Of a stretch of 64,000 nucleotides of DNA, positions 18,789-27,940 are shown in pieces. Position 1 is the first letter of the stretch; every line of letters starts with the position of its first letter. This DNA is from Oceanobacillus sp. FSL K6-2867 (GTDB lineage Bacteria; Bacillota; Bacilli; Bacillales; Amphibacillaceae). The position numbers and the translations under genes are program-made. The notes below the pieces were generated by a model. The model saw nothing but the letters and a program-made list of their open reading frames with translations. It was not told the DNA's origin and did no database searches. The stretch spans positions 434,001 to 498,000 of the forward strand of contig NZ_CP150144.1 in the NCBI RefSeq assembly GCF_037963145.1, written 5' to 3'.

Positions 18789-18937
18789 GGATAATTATAT
18801 TTAATAAAAATCCTTGTCGTTAACTTACTTAGTATAGCATGTTTATTGATCTGTGACAATATATTGTTCACTTATTATTACCATGTAAGAATAGCTCGTC
18901 ATATTAGAAGCTGCGTCATTATTGCAGCTTCTTTTTT
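18789..18937 (+). ncRNA. Candidate small RNA (~149 nt), no known family recognised
   Basis: Lies between a perfect promoter and a strong intrinsic terminator, and contains no ORF longer than a few codons. A short hairpin is visible around 18852-18871 (GTGA, CAATATATTG, TTCAC), and the terminator hairpin forms the 3' end. The prfC gene starts 200 bp beyond the terminator, so it is not an obvious leader of prfC. I do not recognise 6S RNA, tmRNA, SRP RNA or a riboswitch in it. Confidence 0.5.
18906..18937 (+). terminator. Terminator of the small RNA candidate
   Basis: AGAAGCTGC (18906-18914) pairs with GCAGCTTCT (18924-18932), followed by a T run to 18937. Confidence 0.88.
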
Positions 18938-19140
18938 GTGTATATAAAAGAAAAAACTTGTAATTCTTACTCTCCCCCCGCAAGGGTCAGCATATTCTTT
19001 GTGACTTTGTGCCTTCGTCTAAATCGCGCTTAACATCAATTAAAAAAATCCGATGAGTGACAGACTCCACTTTCATATAGTATGATTAAAGAATCTTTAA
19101 GAGGTTGTTCACTCATTTATGAATAGAAGGGATTATTGGA

Positions 19141-20703
19141 ATGGCAATACATGAAGAAGTAAAGAAACGAAAAACATTTGCGATTATTTCGCATCCCGAT
19201 GCCGGAAAAACAACGATGACAGAAAAGCTGCTCTTATACGGAAATCTTATCCGTTCAGCAGGTACTGTGAAAGGGAAAAAATCTGGAAAATTTGCTACAT
19301 CAGACTGGATGGAAATCGAAAAACAACGTGGGATATCCGTAACCTCCAGTGTAATGAACTTTTCTTATGAAGGCTACCACGTCAATATCCTCGATACTCC
19401 AGGACACGAGGATTTTAGTGAGGATACGTACCGTACATTAACAGCTGTTGATAGTGTTGTGATGATTATCGATTCTACAAAAGGAATCGAGCCTCAAACA
19501 ATCAAGCTATTTAAAGTTTGCCGTATGAGAGGTATTCCGATATATACGTTTATCAATAAATTGGACCGTGAAGGCAAAGAACCACTTGAGCTATTAGAGG
19601 AAATTGAGCAAGTACTTGATATTGAAACATATCCGATGAACTGGCCAGTTGGATCAGGCAAGCAATTCCTCGGCATATTCGACCGCTATGGCAAACAGTT
19701 TGTACAGCATCATGCCAACGAAGCAGAAACCTATATTCCTTATGCAGAATTAGATAATGCCGAGCATGAAAAGCTCACAACAGATCAAACCTACTTAGCA
19801 GCCAAGGACGAGCTGGAATTAGTCGCTGAAGCAGGTGATCAATTTTCATTTAATGCCATTAATAATGGCGAGCAAACACCAGTCTTTTTCGGCAGTGCCC
19901 TTGCACCATTTGGTGTCGAGCTTTTTTTCGATACCTTTATCACAATGGCTCCAACGCCAACACCAAGGAAAACAACAGAAGGGATTGTCGAACCGGAGCA
20001 CGAAGATTTTTCTGGATTTATTTTTAAAATCCAAGCCAATATGAATCCTGCTCACCGTGATCGAATTGCATTCCTAAGAGTTTGTTCCGGAAAATTCGAA
20101 CGCGGAATGAGCGTCAAATTATCACGAACGGGTAAAATATTTAAGCTTTCCCAATCCCAGCAAATGGTTGCTTCGTCCAGAGAAACAGTTGATGAAGCAT
20201 ATGCAGGAGATATTATTGGCATTTATGATCCAAACGCTTATCAAATCGGTGACACATTAATTGGTGGCAAGGAAACATTCGAATACGATGAACTACCTGT
20301 ATTCCCGCCAGAGTTATTTAAAAAAGTAGCTGCAAAAAACGTTATGAAATCGAAGCAATTCAGAAAAGGAATTGAACAGCTCGTACAAGAAGGAGCGATT
20401 CAATTATTCCGTGACCGCCTTACTGATTCCTTTATTTTAGGAGCTGTAGGAGAACTGCAATATGATGTGTTTAAATATCGCATGCAAAACGAATATAATG
20501 CAGAGGTTCTATTTGAATCAATCGGAGAACGAATTCCCCGCTGGTTAAAAGAAGACCAAGTTGATGAATCATTATTTGATAGTGGAAATTTACTTGTTAA
20601 AGATCGTTACGGCAAGCCACTTGTTTTATTCCGAAATGAATTCTCATTAAATTGGTTTAAAGATAAGAATCCCAAAATCGAATTGATTGATTTATTAAGT
20701 TAA
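19141..20703 (+). CDS. prfC: Peptide chain release factor 3
   Basis: 520 aa translational GTPase. G1 SHPDAGKTT (about 18-26), G2/switch region [11 protein letters not shown]3 [16 protein letters not shown] and G4 NKLDRE are all present; domain 2 and a C-terminal RF3 domain follow ([19 protein letters not shown]). RF3 recycles class-I release factors from ribosomes after termination. Length and the specific [11 protein letters not shown] sequence separate it from EF-G. ATG 19141 after AAGGGATTATTGGA. Monocistronic with own terminator. Confidence 0.96.
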   Translation: MAIHEEVKKRKTFAIISHPDAGKTTMTEKLLLYGNLIRSAGTVKGKKSGKFATSDWMEIEKQRGISVTSSVMNFSYEGYHVNILDTPGHEDFSEDTYRTLTAVDSVVMIIDSTKGIEPQTIKLFKVCRMRGIPIYTFINKLDREGKEPLELLEEIEQVLDIETYPMNWPVGSGKQFLGIFDRYGKQFVQHHANEAETYIPYAELDNAEHEKLTTDQTYLAAKDELELVAEAGDQFSFNAINNGEQTPVFFGSALAPFGVELFFDTFITMAPTPTPRKTTEGIVEPEHEDFSGFIFKIQANMNPAHRDRIAFLRVCSGKFERGMSVKLSRTGKIFKLSQSQQMVASSRETVDEAYAGDIIGIYDPNAYQIGDTLIGGKETFEYDELPVFPPELFKKVAAKNVMKSKQFRKGIEQLVQEGAIQLFRDRLTDSFILGAVGELQYDVFKYRMQNEYNAEVLFESIGERIPRWLKEDQVDESLFDSGNLLVKDRYGKPLVLFRNEFSLNWFKDKNPKIELIDLLS

Positions 20704-20736
20704 AAAAGTGTACATCCTCCTGGATGCACACTTTTT
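20703..20736 (+). terminator. prfC terminator
   Basis: Stem 20703-20717 with 20722-20736, one mismatch, 4-base loop, A and T runs at the ends. Confidence 0.85.
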
Positions 20737-20816
20737 CTACCCTTATATTCCCACTTATGAATTATACGGATGAGTCCATAATAAGAAAAATAAATATTAA
20801 GGGGTGAGTATGTAAA

Positions 20817-21023
20817 ATGGGTGAAAGCAGACAGTTTCGTGCCGGGCAAAAAGCACCGAACAATGGTGTCTATATTGAGATTGGTGAAACTGGAGGGAAT
20901 GTCAATGACCCCCAAAAGGTTGAATTAAGTGCTGGGGATACATTTCCAGAAAACACAAATCATAATCGTGTATGGACAAATAAACGTTATCTGACAAGGC
21001 CCGGAAAACCAGGGGTCCAGTAA
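20817..21023 (+). CDS. YjzC family small protein
   Basis: 68 aa. Residues 5-55 (FRAGQKAPNNGVYIEIGETG, then VNDPQKVELSAGDTFP) match the YjzC family of conserved Bacillus proteins of unknown function. Soluble, no signal. AAGGGGTGAG lies upstream of ATG 20817. Stands alone between two terminators. Confidence 0.82.
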   Translation: MGESRQFRAGQKAPNNGVYIEIGETGGNVNDPQKVELSAGDTFPENTNHNRVWTNKRYLTRPGKPGVQ

Positions 21024-21087
21024 ATCCATACGTCCTTCCACTTTTAAGCATTCACCATGCCCCGCAGAGTGAATGCCTATGTAAAAC

Positions 21088-21126
21088 AAAAGCTCTGCAG
21101 TCCATCCTCTACTGCAGAGCTTTTGC
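21088..21126. terminator. Bidirectional terminator, YjzC gene / uracil permease
   Basis: AAAAGCTCTGCAGT (21088-21101) pairs with ACTGCAGAGCTTTT (21111-21124). Confidence 0.88.
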
Positions 21127-21133
21127 ATGAGAT

Positions 21134-22393
21134 TTATTCATTTGACAATTTAAGTGTATTGAACAATTTAAACAATAAGCTGACCACAATCGCTACTACT
21201 GTTGCAAGCCCCATACCTGTTAGTGCGACTTTTCCAATTGTAATTGACGCACCACTAATTCCAATTGCTAACACAACACAGGTAAGAATTAAGTTTTGCG
21301 AGTTATTATAATCAACCTGCTGTTCAACTAACATTCGAAGTCCACTTACCGCAATGATGCCGAAAAGAAGCAAGGAAATCCCGCCCATTACTGGCGTTGG
21401 AATCGAAGAAATAAGCGCAGCAAGCTTTCCGCAGAATGATAAAATCACCGCAATAATCGCTGCTCCCCCAATAATCCAAGTTGAGTAGACTCTTGTGATC
21501 GCAAGCACACCAATATTTTCCCCATATGTTGTATTCGGCGTTGAACCAAACAAACTAGAAATCATTGTCGAAATACCATTACCAAATAAAGAGCGATCTA
21601 AGCCAGGATCCTTTGTTAGATCTTTATTAACGATATTCCCTGTTACAACTAAGTGACCGATATGCTCAGGTATAAGTACAAGTGCTGCTGGTAAAATAAT
21701 TAAGATATCAGACCAATTAAACTCAATTTGATAGTACGTTGGCATTTGAATCCAAGCCGCTTCCTTTACAGCTGTATAATCAACAATTCCGAAAAGCGTC
21801 GCAATAATATAACCAGTAATGATTCCAAGTAAAATCGGAATAATTTTTAAAAATCCACGCATTGTCACCCAATATATAATAGTCGCTCCTAGTGTCAGCA
21901 GCGAAACCGTTACGGTAACCGTAGTATCTGTTGCACCTTCTGCAGGCATAAGACCAGCCATATCTGCCGCAACTGGTACGAGCTCCAATCCAATTACAGC
22001 AACGATCGCCCCCATTGCGGCTGGAGGGAAGATTACATCAATCCAAGAAGTCCCTACATATTTCACTATAATACCTACTAGAACAAGGACTAAGCCTACT
22101 ACAAAGAATCCTCCTAACGCTGCACCATAGCCTCCCCCAACAGTTAATACAGCTGTTACCGGCGAAATAAAGGCAAAGCTTGAACCTAAATAAGCCGGGA
22201 TTTTACCTTTTGTAATGAAGATATATAGTAATGTTCCAATCCCATTCATGAGCAGGATTGTTGCTGGGTCGACTCCGAATAAAATAGGAACTAATACGGT
22301 TGATCCGAACATTGCAAATAAGTGCTGAAAGCTAAGTGGCAGACTTTGTAATAACGGCAGCCGCTCATTAACTTGTATTTCTCGTTGTTTCAT
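21134..22393 (-). CDS. pyrP: Uracil permease (NCS2 family)
   Basis: 419 aa with 12-14 membrane segments. NCS2 marks include SLQHLF-like SFQHLFAMFGSTVLVP, LGSSFAFISP, and SLFGSTPNTTYGENIGVLAITRV, where the Glu is the nucleobase contact. Start ATG 22393 follows AAGGAGAGAAAGAA; the open frame upstream of it lies inside the attenuator and is not coding. A PyrR-type attenuator in the leader supports uracil rather than xanthine as substrate. Confidence 0.93.
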   Translation of the reverse strand: MKQREIQVNERLPLLQSLPLSFQHLFAMFGSTVLVPILFGVDPATILLMNGIGTLLYIFITKGKIPAYLGSSFAFISPVTAVLTVGGGYGAALGGFFVVGLVLVLVGIIVKYVGTSWIDVIFPPAAMGAIVAVIGLELVPVAADMAGLMPAEGATDTTVTVTVSLLTLGATIIYWVTMRGFLKIIPILLGIITGYIIATLFGIVDYTAVKEAAWIQMPTYYQIEFNWSDILIILPAALVLIPEHIGHLVVTGNIVNKDLTKDPGLDRSLFGNGISTMISSLFGSTPNTTYGENIGVLAITRVYSTWIIGGAAIIAVILSFCGKLAALISSIPTPVMGGISLLLFGIIAVSGLRMLVEQQVDYNNSQNLILTCVVLAIGISGASITIGKVALTGMGLATVVAIVVSLLFKLFNTLKLSNE

Positions 22394-22438
22394 TTCTTTC
22401 TCTCCTTGTTCGCCTTCGAAATACAAGGTGTCTAACAT

Positions 22439-22555
22439 AAAAAACACCTTGCTGAAAAACTGGCAAGGTGTTTGATGCAGCACATGGCAGCAGACATAGC
22501 CTGTTCCCACCTGTGCATACGTATCCGTCTCATCCTTACCAGCCTCACAGGACTG
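22439..22555 (-). promoter_or_regulatory. PyrR-dependent attenuator of the uracil permease gene
   Basis: Minus-strand leader. 22555-22534 (CAGTCCTGTGAGGCTGGTAA then GG) matches the PyrR-binding loop of B. subtilis pyr attenuators. A terminator follows: AAACACCTTGC (22473-22463) pairs with GCAAGGTGTTT (22452-22442 region) and a T run. With UMP/UTP, PyrR binding favours termination. A third segment ACACCTTG near 22431-22424 could compete for the terminator arm. Confidence 0.9.
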
Positions 22556-22587
22556 ATTTAAAGGCAATTCATTTTATTGTTAAATCT

Positions 22588-22617
22588 ATTATTGCAAGAA
22601 AGGCCGCAATATGTCAA
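22588..22617 (-). promoter_or_regulatory. Promoter of the uracil permease leader
   Basis: TTGACA (22617-22612), 18-bp spacer, AATAAT (22593-22588) on the minus strand, about 30 bp before the PyrR loop. Confidence 0.65.
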
Positions 22618-22707
22618 GCTAATTTTTAATCCTCTGTCGCTAAGTCAAATATCTTCTTTTTATCGTACTACACAACCATAATTACTACAATATGGTCTTT
22701 TCATACA

Positions 22708-23343
22708 TTAAAAGCTCGTTTTGCTACGATAGATAACTTGCCCCTTCGCAGAAAACTTTTCCTCATATTCCGTCATGATATTTAATGGATCCTCGATTGC
22801 ATGTAAATCCAAATTCACTTCTTCAAATTTCATACCAAAAGCATTGAAGCTGACAAGCGAGTATTCAAATAACCCCCGGTTATCTGTTTTAAAAATTACC
22901 TTTCCCGCTGGATCAAGAATTGCTTTATACTGTTCTAAAAACGTATGATACGTAAGTCTTCTTTTCTCATGACGATTTTTCGGCCATGGATCTGAGAAGT
23001 TTAAATAAATCGTTGCAATTTCATTATCAGCGAAAATATCCCGCAAATCAGCAGCATTTTCATTTAATAGCAATAAATTATCCACTTCAGCATCTAAAGC
23101 TTTCTGCCCTGCTGTTACGATGATACTCTTTACAATCTCAATACCAATAAAGTTTATTTCTGGATGCTGCATAGCCATCCCTACAATATACTGGCCTTTA
23201 CCAGTTCCTACTTCAATATGGATCGGATGATCATTGTTAAAAAGCTGTTGCCATTTTCCCTTATGCTCCGACGGATTCGGAATAATGAGCTGGCTGTTTT
23301 CCTGTAAAAAATCATCTGCCCATGGTTTATGTCGTTGACGCAT
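22708..23343 (-). CDS. trmB: tRNA (guanine46-N7)-methyltransferase
   Basis: 211 aa. SAM-binding motif HIEVGTGKGQYIVGMA (about 41-56), GIEIVKSI, and the TrmB signature NFSDPWPKNRHEKRRLTY (about 118-135), with FKTDNRGLFEYS after it. Methylates G46 in the tRNA variable loop using SAM. Same neighbourhood as in B. subtilis (ytmQ next to ytzH and ytmP). Confidence 0.97.
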   Translation of the reverse strand: MRQRHKPWADDFLQENSQLIIPNPSEHKGKWQQLFNNDHPIHIEVGTGKGQYIVGMAMQHPEINFIGIEIVKSIIVTAGQKALDAEVDNLLLLNENAADLRDIFADNEIATIYLNFSDPWPKNRHEKRRLTYHTFLEQYKAILDPAGKVIFKTDNRGLFEYSLVSFNAFGMKFEEVNLDLHAIEDPLNIMTEYEEKFSAKGQVIYRSKTSF

Positions 23344-23525
23344 TGCTAAAACCCTCGCTTTATTACTTTTTAAATAGAAATATGATTAACAGTTATATGC
23401 AAAAAACACTATCCATGATGTAGGTATGTGTAATTTCAGTGTGAAGCAATTTAGCCTGCATAAGTCCTTGCGCTTTTGTGTATAGAAAAAACGAAACAGA
23501 CTAAACTAACCTGGAGGTGATTACA

Positions 23526-23813
23526 ATGACGCTTTCTGTTAACAATCAATTAACATTATTATATGATATTTTGGATGAACAGCAAGCTGACTGCTGCGCT
23601 AGTGTCAGTGAATACGAACAAATTATTCGTTTAGTCGAATCAATGATAAAAAATAACAGTATTACTAATGAACAGCTGTTAAAACTCTTACCGGATATTT
23701 ATTATTATGGCAGACAAGGTGTTTCCGCACAAAACCTGCCAGATCACATTACAGCACATAAGAAAAATATGGATGATTGGATAAACGCATTAAAACAATC
23801 TACTTTAGAATAA
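23526..23813 (+). CDS. ytzH: YtzH-like protein
   Basis: 95 aa soluble, mainly helical small protein. Position between trmB and the ytmP homologue and the opposite orientation match ytzH in B. subtilis. Start ATG 23526 lies five bases after GGAGGTGA; GTG 23517 falls inside that RBS. A two-cysteine pair (Cys-Cys, in QQADCCASV) is noticeable. Function unknown. The 3' end overlaps the convergent ytmP homologue by 14 bp. Confidence 0.8.
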   Translation: MTLSVNNQLTLLYDILDEQQADCCASVSEYEQIIRLVESMIKNNSITNEQLLKLLPDIYYYGRQGVSAQNLPDHITAHKKNMDDWINALKQSTLE

Positions 23814-24615
23814 ACTGTCGAATATGTTCATTTAATTCCTTTAAATCCCGTAACCGTTCCGCCATTTTCTGTGGTTCTTGACGTTCAGTATGCCAGCATA
23901 GAAATCGAAGCGCATCTTGTACTAGGTACCAGTACATGCGTTCGAATAGATCACTATTCGGTGTAATTCCATATTTATACAGCCAATCATTCCAGTTCTC
24001 TTTTGGGATGTACCATTTAAGCAGCATACCAAAGTCTGTTACAGGGTCTGCAATCATCGCATTATCCCAATCCACTAGAAAAACATCACTTTCCTCAGTA
24101 AGAATAAGATTATTATGGTTAATATCGCAATGGCAGACGACAAGGTTTTGATTCCGTGTTTTAGGGAGTAATTGCTCAAGATGCTTCATCGCCTCTTGAA
24201 CTTCCTGATGCTTCATAAGACCCAAGGATGCTAACAGGCGCTTTACATAGCCAAAGCTCTCATCCGACGTAACAGGCTTTTTCCCCATCCGCATCAGCAT
24301 ATGCAATAACTCAGACGAATGATGGATTTTATACAAAATATCCGCCACTTGCTGGTGCTGCATTTCATATGATTTCAGCGATCTGCCTTCAAGCCATTCC
24401 TGTGCCGTAATCACATCGCCATTTTCCAATCGCTTTGTCCAAATCAGCTTGGGAACGATTCCTTCAGCAGATAATACAGCAAGAAATGGAGATGAATTAC
24501 GTTTCAGAAAAAGCCGTCTGTTATCTTTTTCTGCAACATATGCATCACCAGTAAGTCCGCCTGCCGGTGTTATTGTCCATCCAACACCTAATACTTGTCC
24601 AAGCCACTCGATCAT
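23800..24615 (-). CDS. ytmP: Aminoglycoside/choline kinase-like phosphotransferase (YtmP-like)
   Basis: 271 aa from ATG 24615. Protein-kinase-like fold of the APH/choline kinase group: RRLFLKRNSSPFLAVL with the ATP-site Lys, catalytic loop VVCHCDINHNNLIL (Asp-x-Asn-x-x-Asn) and VFLVDWDNAMIADPVTDFGML with the metal-binding Asp. Likely phosphorylates a small molecule; substrate unknown. The frame extends upstream to TTG 24648, but neither start has a strong RBS. Confidence 0.82.
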   Translation of the reverse strand: MIEWLGQVLGVGWTITPAGGLTGDAYVAEKDNRRLFLKRNSSPFLAVLSAEGIVPKLIWTKRLENGDVITAQEWLEGRSLKSYEMQHQQVADILYKIHHSSELLHMLMRMGKKPVTSDESFGYVKRLLASLGLMKHQEVQEAMKHLEQLLPKTRNQNLVVCHCDINHNNLILTEESDVFLVDWDNAMIADPVTDFGMLLKWYIPKENWNDWLYKYGITPNSDLFERMYWYLVQDALRFLCWHTERQEPQKMAERLRDLKELNEHIRQFILK

Positions 24616-24706
24616 AATTCGTTCACATCTTTCAAAATTAGCATTCAATAATACATTTTATAGTGATTTCCATTAAAACACAAATAACTTTTTCTATAAA
24701 TTTTAT

Positions 24707-25636
24707 TTATTTTTCCCATGCTTCATTTATTCCTGTAATATGTATTGCTTTCTTTTGCTTTGTAATAACAATGGAAGCGCACTCTCCAGTCTGACCATCT
24801 GTTTGAAAAGGTGTGGTCGTTTTGGCAGTCAATTTCAAACTGGTAGCTTCCAGTATTTCCACTTCTTTAAAACATGTATGCAAACCAAAGAAAACGATCA
24901 TAAACAATGCAAGCACCTTCCATTTAGAAATGGAGTGGATAATTAAAAGCGGAAATACATCTGGTTGGATTATAGCACTTGGAATAATTTTCATTCCGCC
25001 ACCATAATAAGGATGGTTTCCAATTGTCACCATCCAGCAGTCCTTTAGCGTGCGTTGTTCATCGTTAATTTCAAGCTCGACCGACATTGGTTTATAATGA
25101 ATTAAAACATGAATTAATGCAATTACATAGCTTAGCGTTCCAAGTCCACAGGCATTAAAGAAATTTCGATAGCTTGACTGATTTGCAGCTTGAGCGATAG
25201 CAGCATCAAATCCTAAGCCAATGCTGTTAACAAATTTACGCTCTGCACACCCATCTGCTGTATATTTCCCTATCCAATAAGGACGCGCAGTGTCATGCTC
25301 GATGATATCATGCAATATTTCTTCCGGACTTCCTTTTATTTTACAGCCCCTGGCAAAATCATTTCCGGACCCAGCAGGTATAAAGGAAACGGGTATTTCT
25401 GTCGTTGACAAGCCATTTATAACCTCGTGAATCGTTCCATCGCCGCCAATGACAATAATGGTTTTCCCTTTTGGGGAAGCACTAACTTTACTTGCAATGA
25501 CCTCTCCATGACCTTTATATTCTGTGAAATAATAGTGACTATCAATTCGTCGGTACACAGCACAGTTCTGAATATCGGAAAATACCTTCAAAGCACGGCC
25601 AGAGCCCGCTTTTGGATTAATAATAAATATATACAT
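24707..25636 (-). CDS. ytlR: Diacylglycerol kinase-family lipid kinase (YtlR-like)
   Basis: 309 aa. FIINPKAGSGRAL (about 4-16), VIGGDGTIHEVINGL (nucleotide-binding GGDGT) and PAGSGNDFARG are the diagnostic DAGK catalytic-domain motifs; the C-terminal half is the beta-sandwich with PYYGGGMKIIPSA. Phosphorylates a lipid such as diacylglycerol at the membrane face; exact lipid unknown. GGAGG sits eight bases before ATG 25636, overlapping the end of the ytlQ homologue, so the two are translationally close. Confidence 0.88.
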   Translation of the reverse strand: MYIFIINPKAGSGRALKVFSDIQNCAVYRRIDSHYYFTEYKGHGEVIASKVSASPKGKTIIVIGGDGTIHEVINGLSTTEIPVSFIPAGSGNDFARGCKIKGSPEEILHDIIEHDTARPYWIGKYTADGCAERKFVNSIGLGFDAAIAQAANQSSYRNFFNACGLGTLSYVIALIHVLIHYKPMSVELEINDEQRTLKDCWMVTIGNHPYYGGGMKIIPSAIIQPDVFPLLIIHSISKWKVLALFMIVFFGLHTCFKEVEILEATSLKLTAKTTTPFQTDGQTGECASIVITKQKKAIHITGINEAWEK

Positions 25637-25639
25637 CTC

Positions 25640-26602
25640 CTATTCCTCCATATCGACAATCGATATAGAACTCTTATCCTCTTCCCATTCAGGGCGTCTT
25701 ACAGAGGTTGACTTGCAATGCTTTAACAACGCTTCTACTACTTTCAATTGCGTACTTTTCAAAGGAGTTGTCAGCCTTCGCTTCTCTTGAAACCATTCTT
25801 CATAACGCGATTGATCAATCAGCTTCGTTTGGTATGGCTCTGTTGCAAATACAATTGAATTTGTGCGGGAAAGTACCGTTTTTTTAATAGAAAAATCAAT
25901 AGAATAGGTCTGTAATATGCTGCGAATAAGTCTTTCGGTTCGTTTTAAGGCTATAAGAGGACTTAGGATTTTCGTTTGTTCCCTCTCCTCTTCTACCATC
26001 CATGTTCGTTCATTACCAGCCATAATCACTGCCCCTGATTCCTTTTCTAGAAAATGTATAACCTCAATACCAATAGGACTAATTAAGAGTATTTCCGTTT
26101 CAACTGGTGCATTTTTTATCTCAAATACAGGAAAATACATTACCAGATATGTATCTGGTAATCGCTGCAGTAAATAGCGTAATAAAGGATCCTGATAATA
26201 GCTTCTATCTACAAAAGATGTGTGCGTAACAGTTGAAGTGGCCCACTTCATTTGGAATTGAAACAGTTTATTTAAAAAATAGCGCTTCAATTCTTGTTCC
26301 GTTTCAGGTAAATCAGCATAATTATTATTTTCCTGTTTCGGTTCCTCTTCCTGCTCTTGTTCATTTGCTCGTTTGAATTTTGCCTTAAGCTTTGAAAACG
26401 CAGACCGCCCATTCAGCGTCTGCTCCACTTTATCATTTGTTTCTATGATTGATTCTTCAGCTTCCGGCTTCTCCCAAATATGATACAGCTTATGCCAATT
26501 ATCTTTTTTAAGCCTGATATATTGTGCCGGATACCGATAAGCATCCCATTCGTAACGTGAAATATAATCTTGAAGCTTGATTAACTGCGCGATTGCTACC
26601 AC
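25640..26602 (-). CDS. ytlQ: YtlQ-like conserved protein, unknown function
   Basis: 320 aa, soluble, with a very charged stretch about residues 75-105 (EQEQEEEPKQENNN) between two structured parts. Syntenic with ytlQ between lipid kinase and ytlP genes; I cannot assign a fold. The start is odd: GTG 26602 is flush with the RBS AAAGGAG, while the codon at the ideal distance is ATC (26593-26591). The boundaries at the N-terminus are therefore uncertain by a few residues. Confidence 0.75.
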   Translation of the reverse strand: MVAIAQLIKLQDYISRYEWDAYRYPAQYIRLKKDNWHKLYHIWEKPEAEESIIETNDKVEQTLNGRSAFSKLKAKFKRANEQEQEEEPKQENNNYADLPETEQELKRYFLNKLFQFQMKWATSTVTHTSFVDRSYYQDPLLRYLLQRLPDTYLVMYFPVFEIKNAPVETEILLISPIGIEVIHFLEKESGAVIMAGNERTWMVEEEREQTKILSPLIALKRTERLIRSILQTYSIDFSIKKTVLSRTNSIVFATEPYQTKLIDQSRYEEWFQEKRRLTTPLKSTQLKVVEALLKHCKSTSVRRPEWEEDKSSISIVDMEE

Positions 26603-26624
26603 CTCCTTTTTGCTTACAACTTCA

Positions 26625-27179
26625 TTACCTCAGCTTATATTGTTTTACAACTTCATATTTTGGTGTTTGCTTTGGATGGATGCGGTATAACACGACCTCT
26701 TCTACAGTCATAGGCCGTGTTTCATTCCAGGCTTCCTTTAATTTTTCTATCGTATTTCTGTCTAGAGAGCCAGTTCCATTCCATTTCTTTGCAAGTGTAA
26801 TATGTGGTGTATAAGCTCGGTTCTCTTCTGGAAAACCAACAGTTTTTGTACATGATTCAACGCGTTTTTGGAGCTGCGCCAATGCATTTGTCTTGTTAAC
26901 TCCTGCCCACAATACACGCGGCTTATTCGGATTTCCAAATATCCCAAGACTACCGACCTTGGTATCGAATGAAGAAACACGTTCAAGCTCATCTAAAGCT
27001 TCTGTTAATTGCCTTATTTTATTATCGTCCACTTCGCCTAAAAATTGTAGGGTGACGTGCAAGTCCTTCTGATGTGTCCATTGCTTGTATGTTAATTTAG
27101 TTTGCAGTTCAGTTTGCCAGGCAGAGAAATATACTTGTAAATTCTCTGGGAGTTGAATTGCGATGAAATAATGAGCCAT
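26625..27179 (-). CDS. thpR: RNA 2',3'-cyclic phosphodiesterase (2'-5' RNA ligase family)
   Basis: 184 aa. Both 2H-family motifs are present: HVTLQFLGEV (about 43-52) and HITLAKKWN (about 128-136), with N-terminal HYFIAIQLPENL. Hydrolyses 2',3'-cyclic phosphate ends of RNA; ligase activity is historical. Homologue of B. subtilis ytlP in the same gene order, 11 bp after the pseudouridine synthase gene. Confidence 0.92.
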   Translation of the reverse strand: MAHYFIAIQLPENLQVYFSAWQTELQTKLTYKQWTHQKDLHVTLQFLGEVDDNKIRQLTEALDELERVSSFDTKVGSLGIFGNPNKPRVLWAGVNKTNALAQLQKRVESCTKTVGFPEENRAYTPHITLAKKWNGTGSLDRNTIEKLKEAWNETRPMTVEEVVLYRIHPKQTPKYEVVKQYKLR

Positions 27180-27189
27180 CCTTATTCCC

Positions 27190-27909
27190 TCATTTATCTT
27201 TTAATGACTTACAATAAGCTAATTCGCTTTCCGTTAACGCACGATATGATCCAAGCTTTAAGGCTGGATCTAATTGCAGATCTCCCATACGAAGACGTTT
27301 GAGATATATAACCCGCTTCCCAACAGCTTCAAACATCCGTTTGACTTGATGAAACTTGCCCTCTGTGATTGTTAGTTCGATTTCAGATATCGTATCACAC
27401 TGTAAAATAACGAGCTCACCGGGCTTTGCTTGATAACCATCATCAAGCACAACCCCTGTACGAAATGCAGTTATATCATCTACTGTTACCTTCCCATTAA
27501 TTCGGGCAAAGTAAGTTTTTCCAATGTTTTTCTTTGGTGAAACGAGTTCATGGGCGAGTTCACCATCATTTGTAAGTAAAAGGAGGCCCTCCGTATCCTT
27601 ATCGAGCCTCCCGACAGGAAACGGCTTGAAATGTTGCACATCGTCTCCTAACAGATCAATTACTGTCTTCTCTCGCTTGTCTGTCGTTGCCGAAATATAT
27701 CCAGGTGCTTTGTTCATCATCAAATAAATAAACTGCTCGTAACGAATGAATTCTCCATTTACAGCAACTTCATCTTTATTCGGGTCTACTTTTTCTGCAC
27801 CATCTTTTGAAATGACACCATTAATCGTAACTTGTTTCTTTTTTAATAACGCTTTAACTTCTTTTCTGCTCCCAATACCCATGTTGGATAACAATTTATC
27901 GAGTCGCAT
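27190..27909 (-). CDS. RsuA-type 16S rRNA pseudouridine synthase (YtzG-like)
   Basis: 239 aa. N-terminal S4 RNA-binding domain (MRLDKLLSNMGIGSRKEVKAL, about 1-45), then the catalytic part with GRLDKDTEGLLLLTNDGELAH, whose Asp is the nucleophile, and the C-terminal TEGKFHQVKRMFEAVGKRV typical of RsuA/RluB/E. Converts a uridine in small-subunit rRNA to pseudouridine. AAAGGAGAATAAGGATAG precedes ATG 27909. Confidence 0.93.
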   Translation of the reverse strand: MRLDKLLSNMGIGSRKEVKALLKKKQVTINGVISKDGAEKVDPNKDEVAVNGEFIRYEQFIYLMMNKAPGYISATTDKREKTVIDLLGDDVQHFKPFPVGRLDKDTEGLLLLTNDGELAHELVSPKKNIGKTYFARINGKVTVDDITAFRTGVVLDDGYQAKPGELVILQCDTISEIELTITEGKFHQVKRMFEAVGKRVIYLKRLRMGDLQLDPALKLGSYRALTESELAYCKSLKDK

Positions 27910-27940
27910 CTATCCTTATTCTCCTTTTACAGATATCAGT

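Noticed and set aside
22394..22567. N-terminal extension of the uracil permease
   Set aside because: The 58 extra codons lie over the PyrR loop and terminator and precede the strong RBS of ATG 22393.
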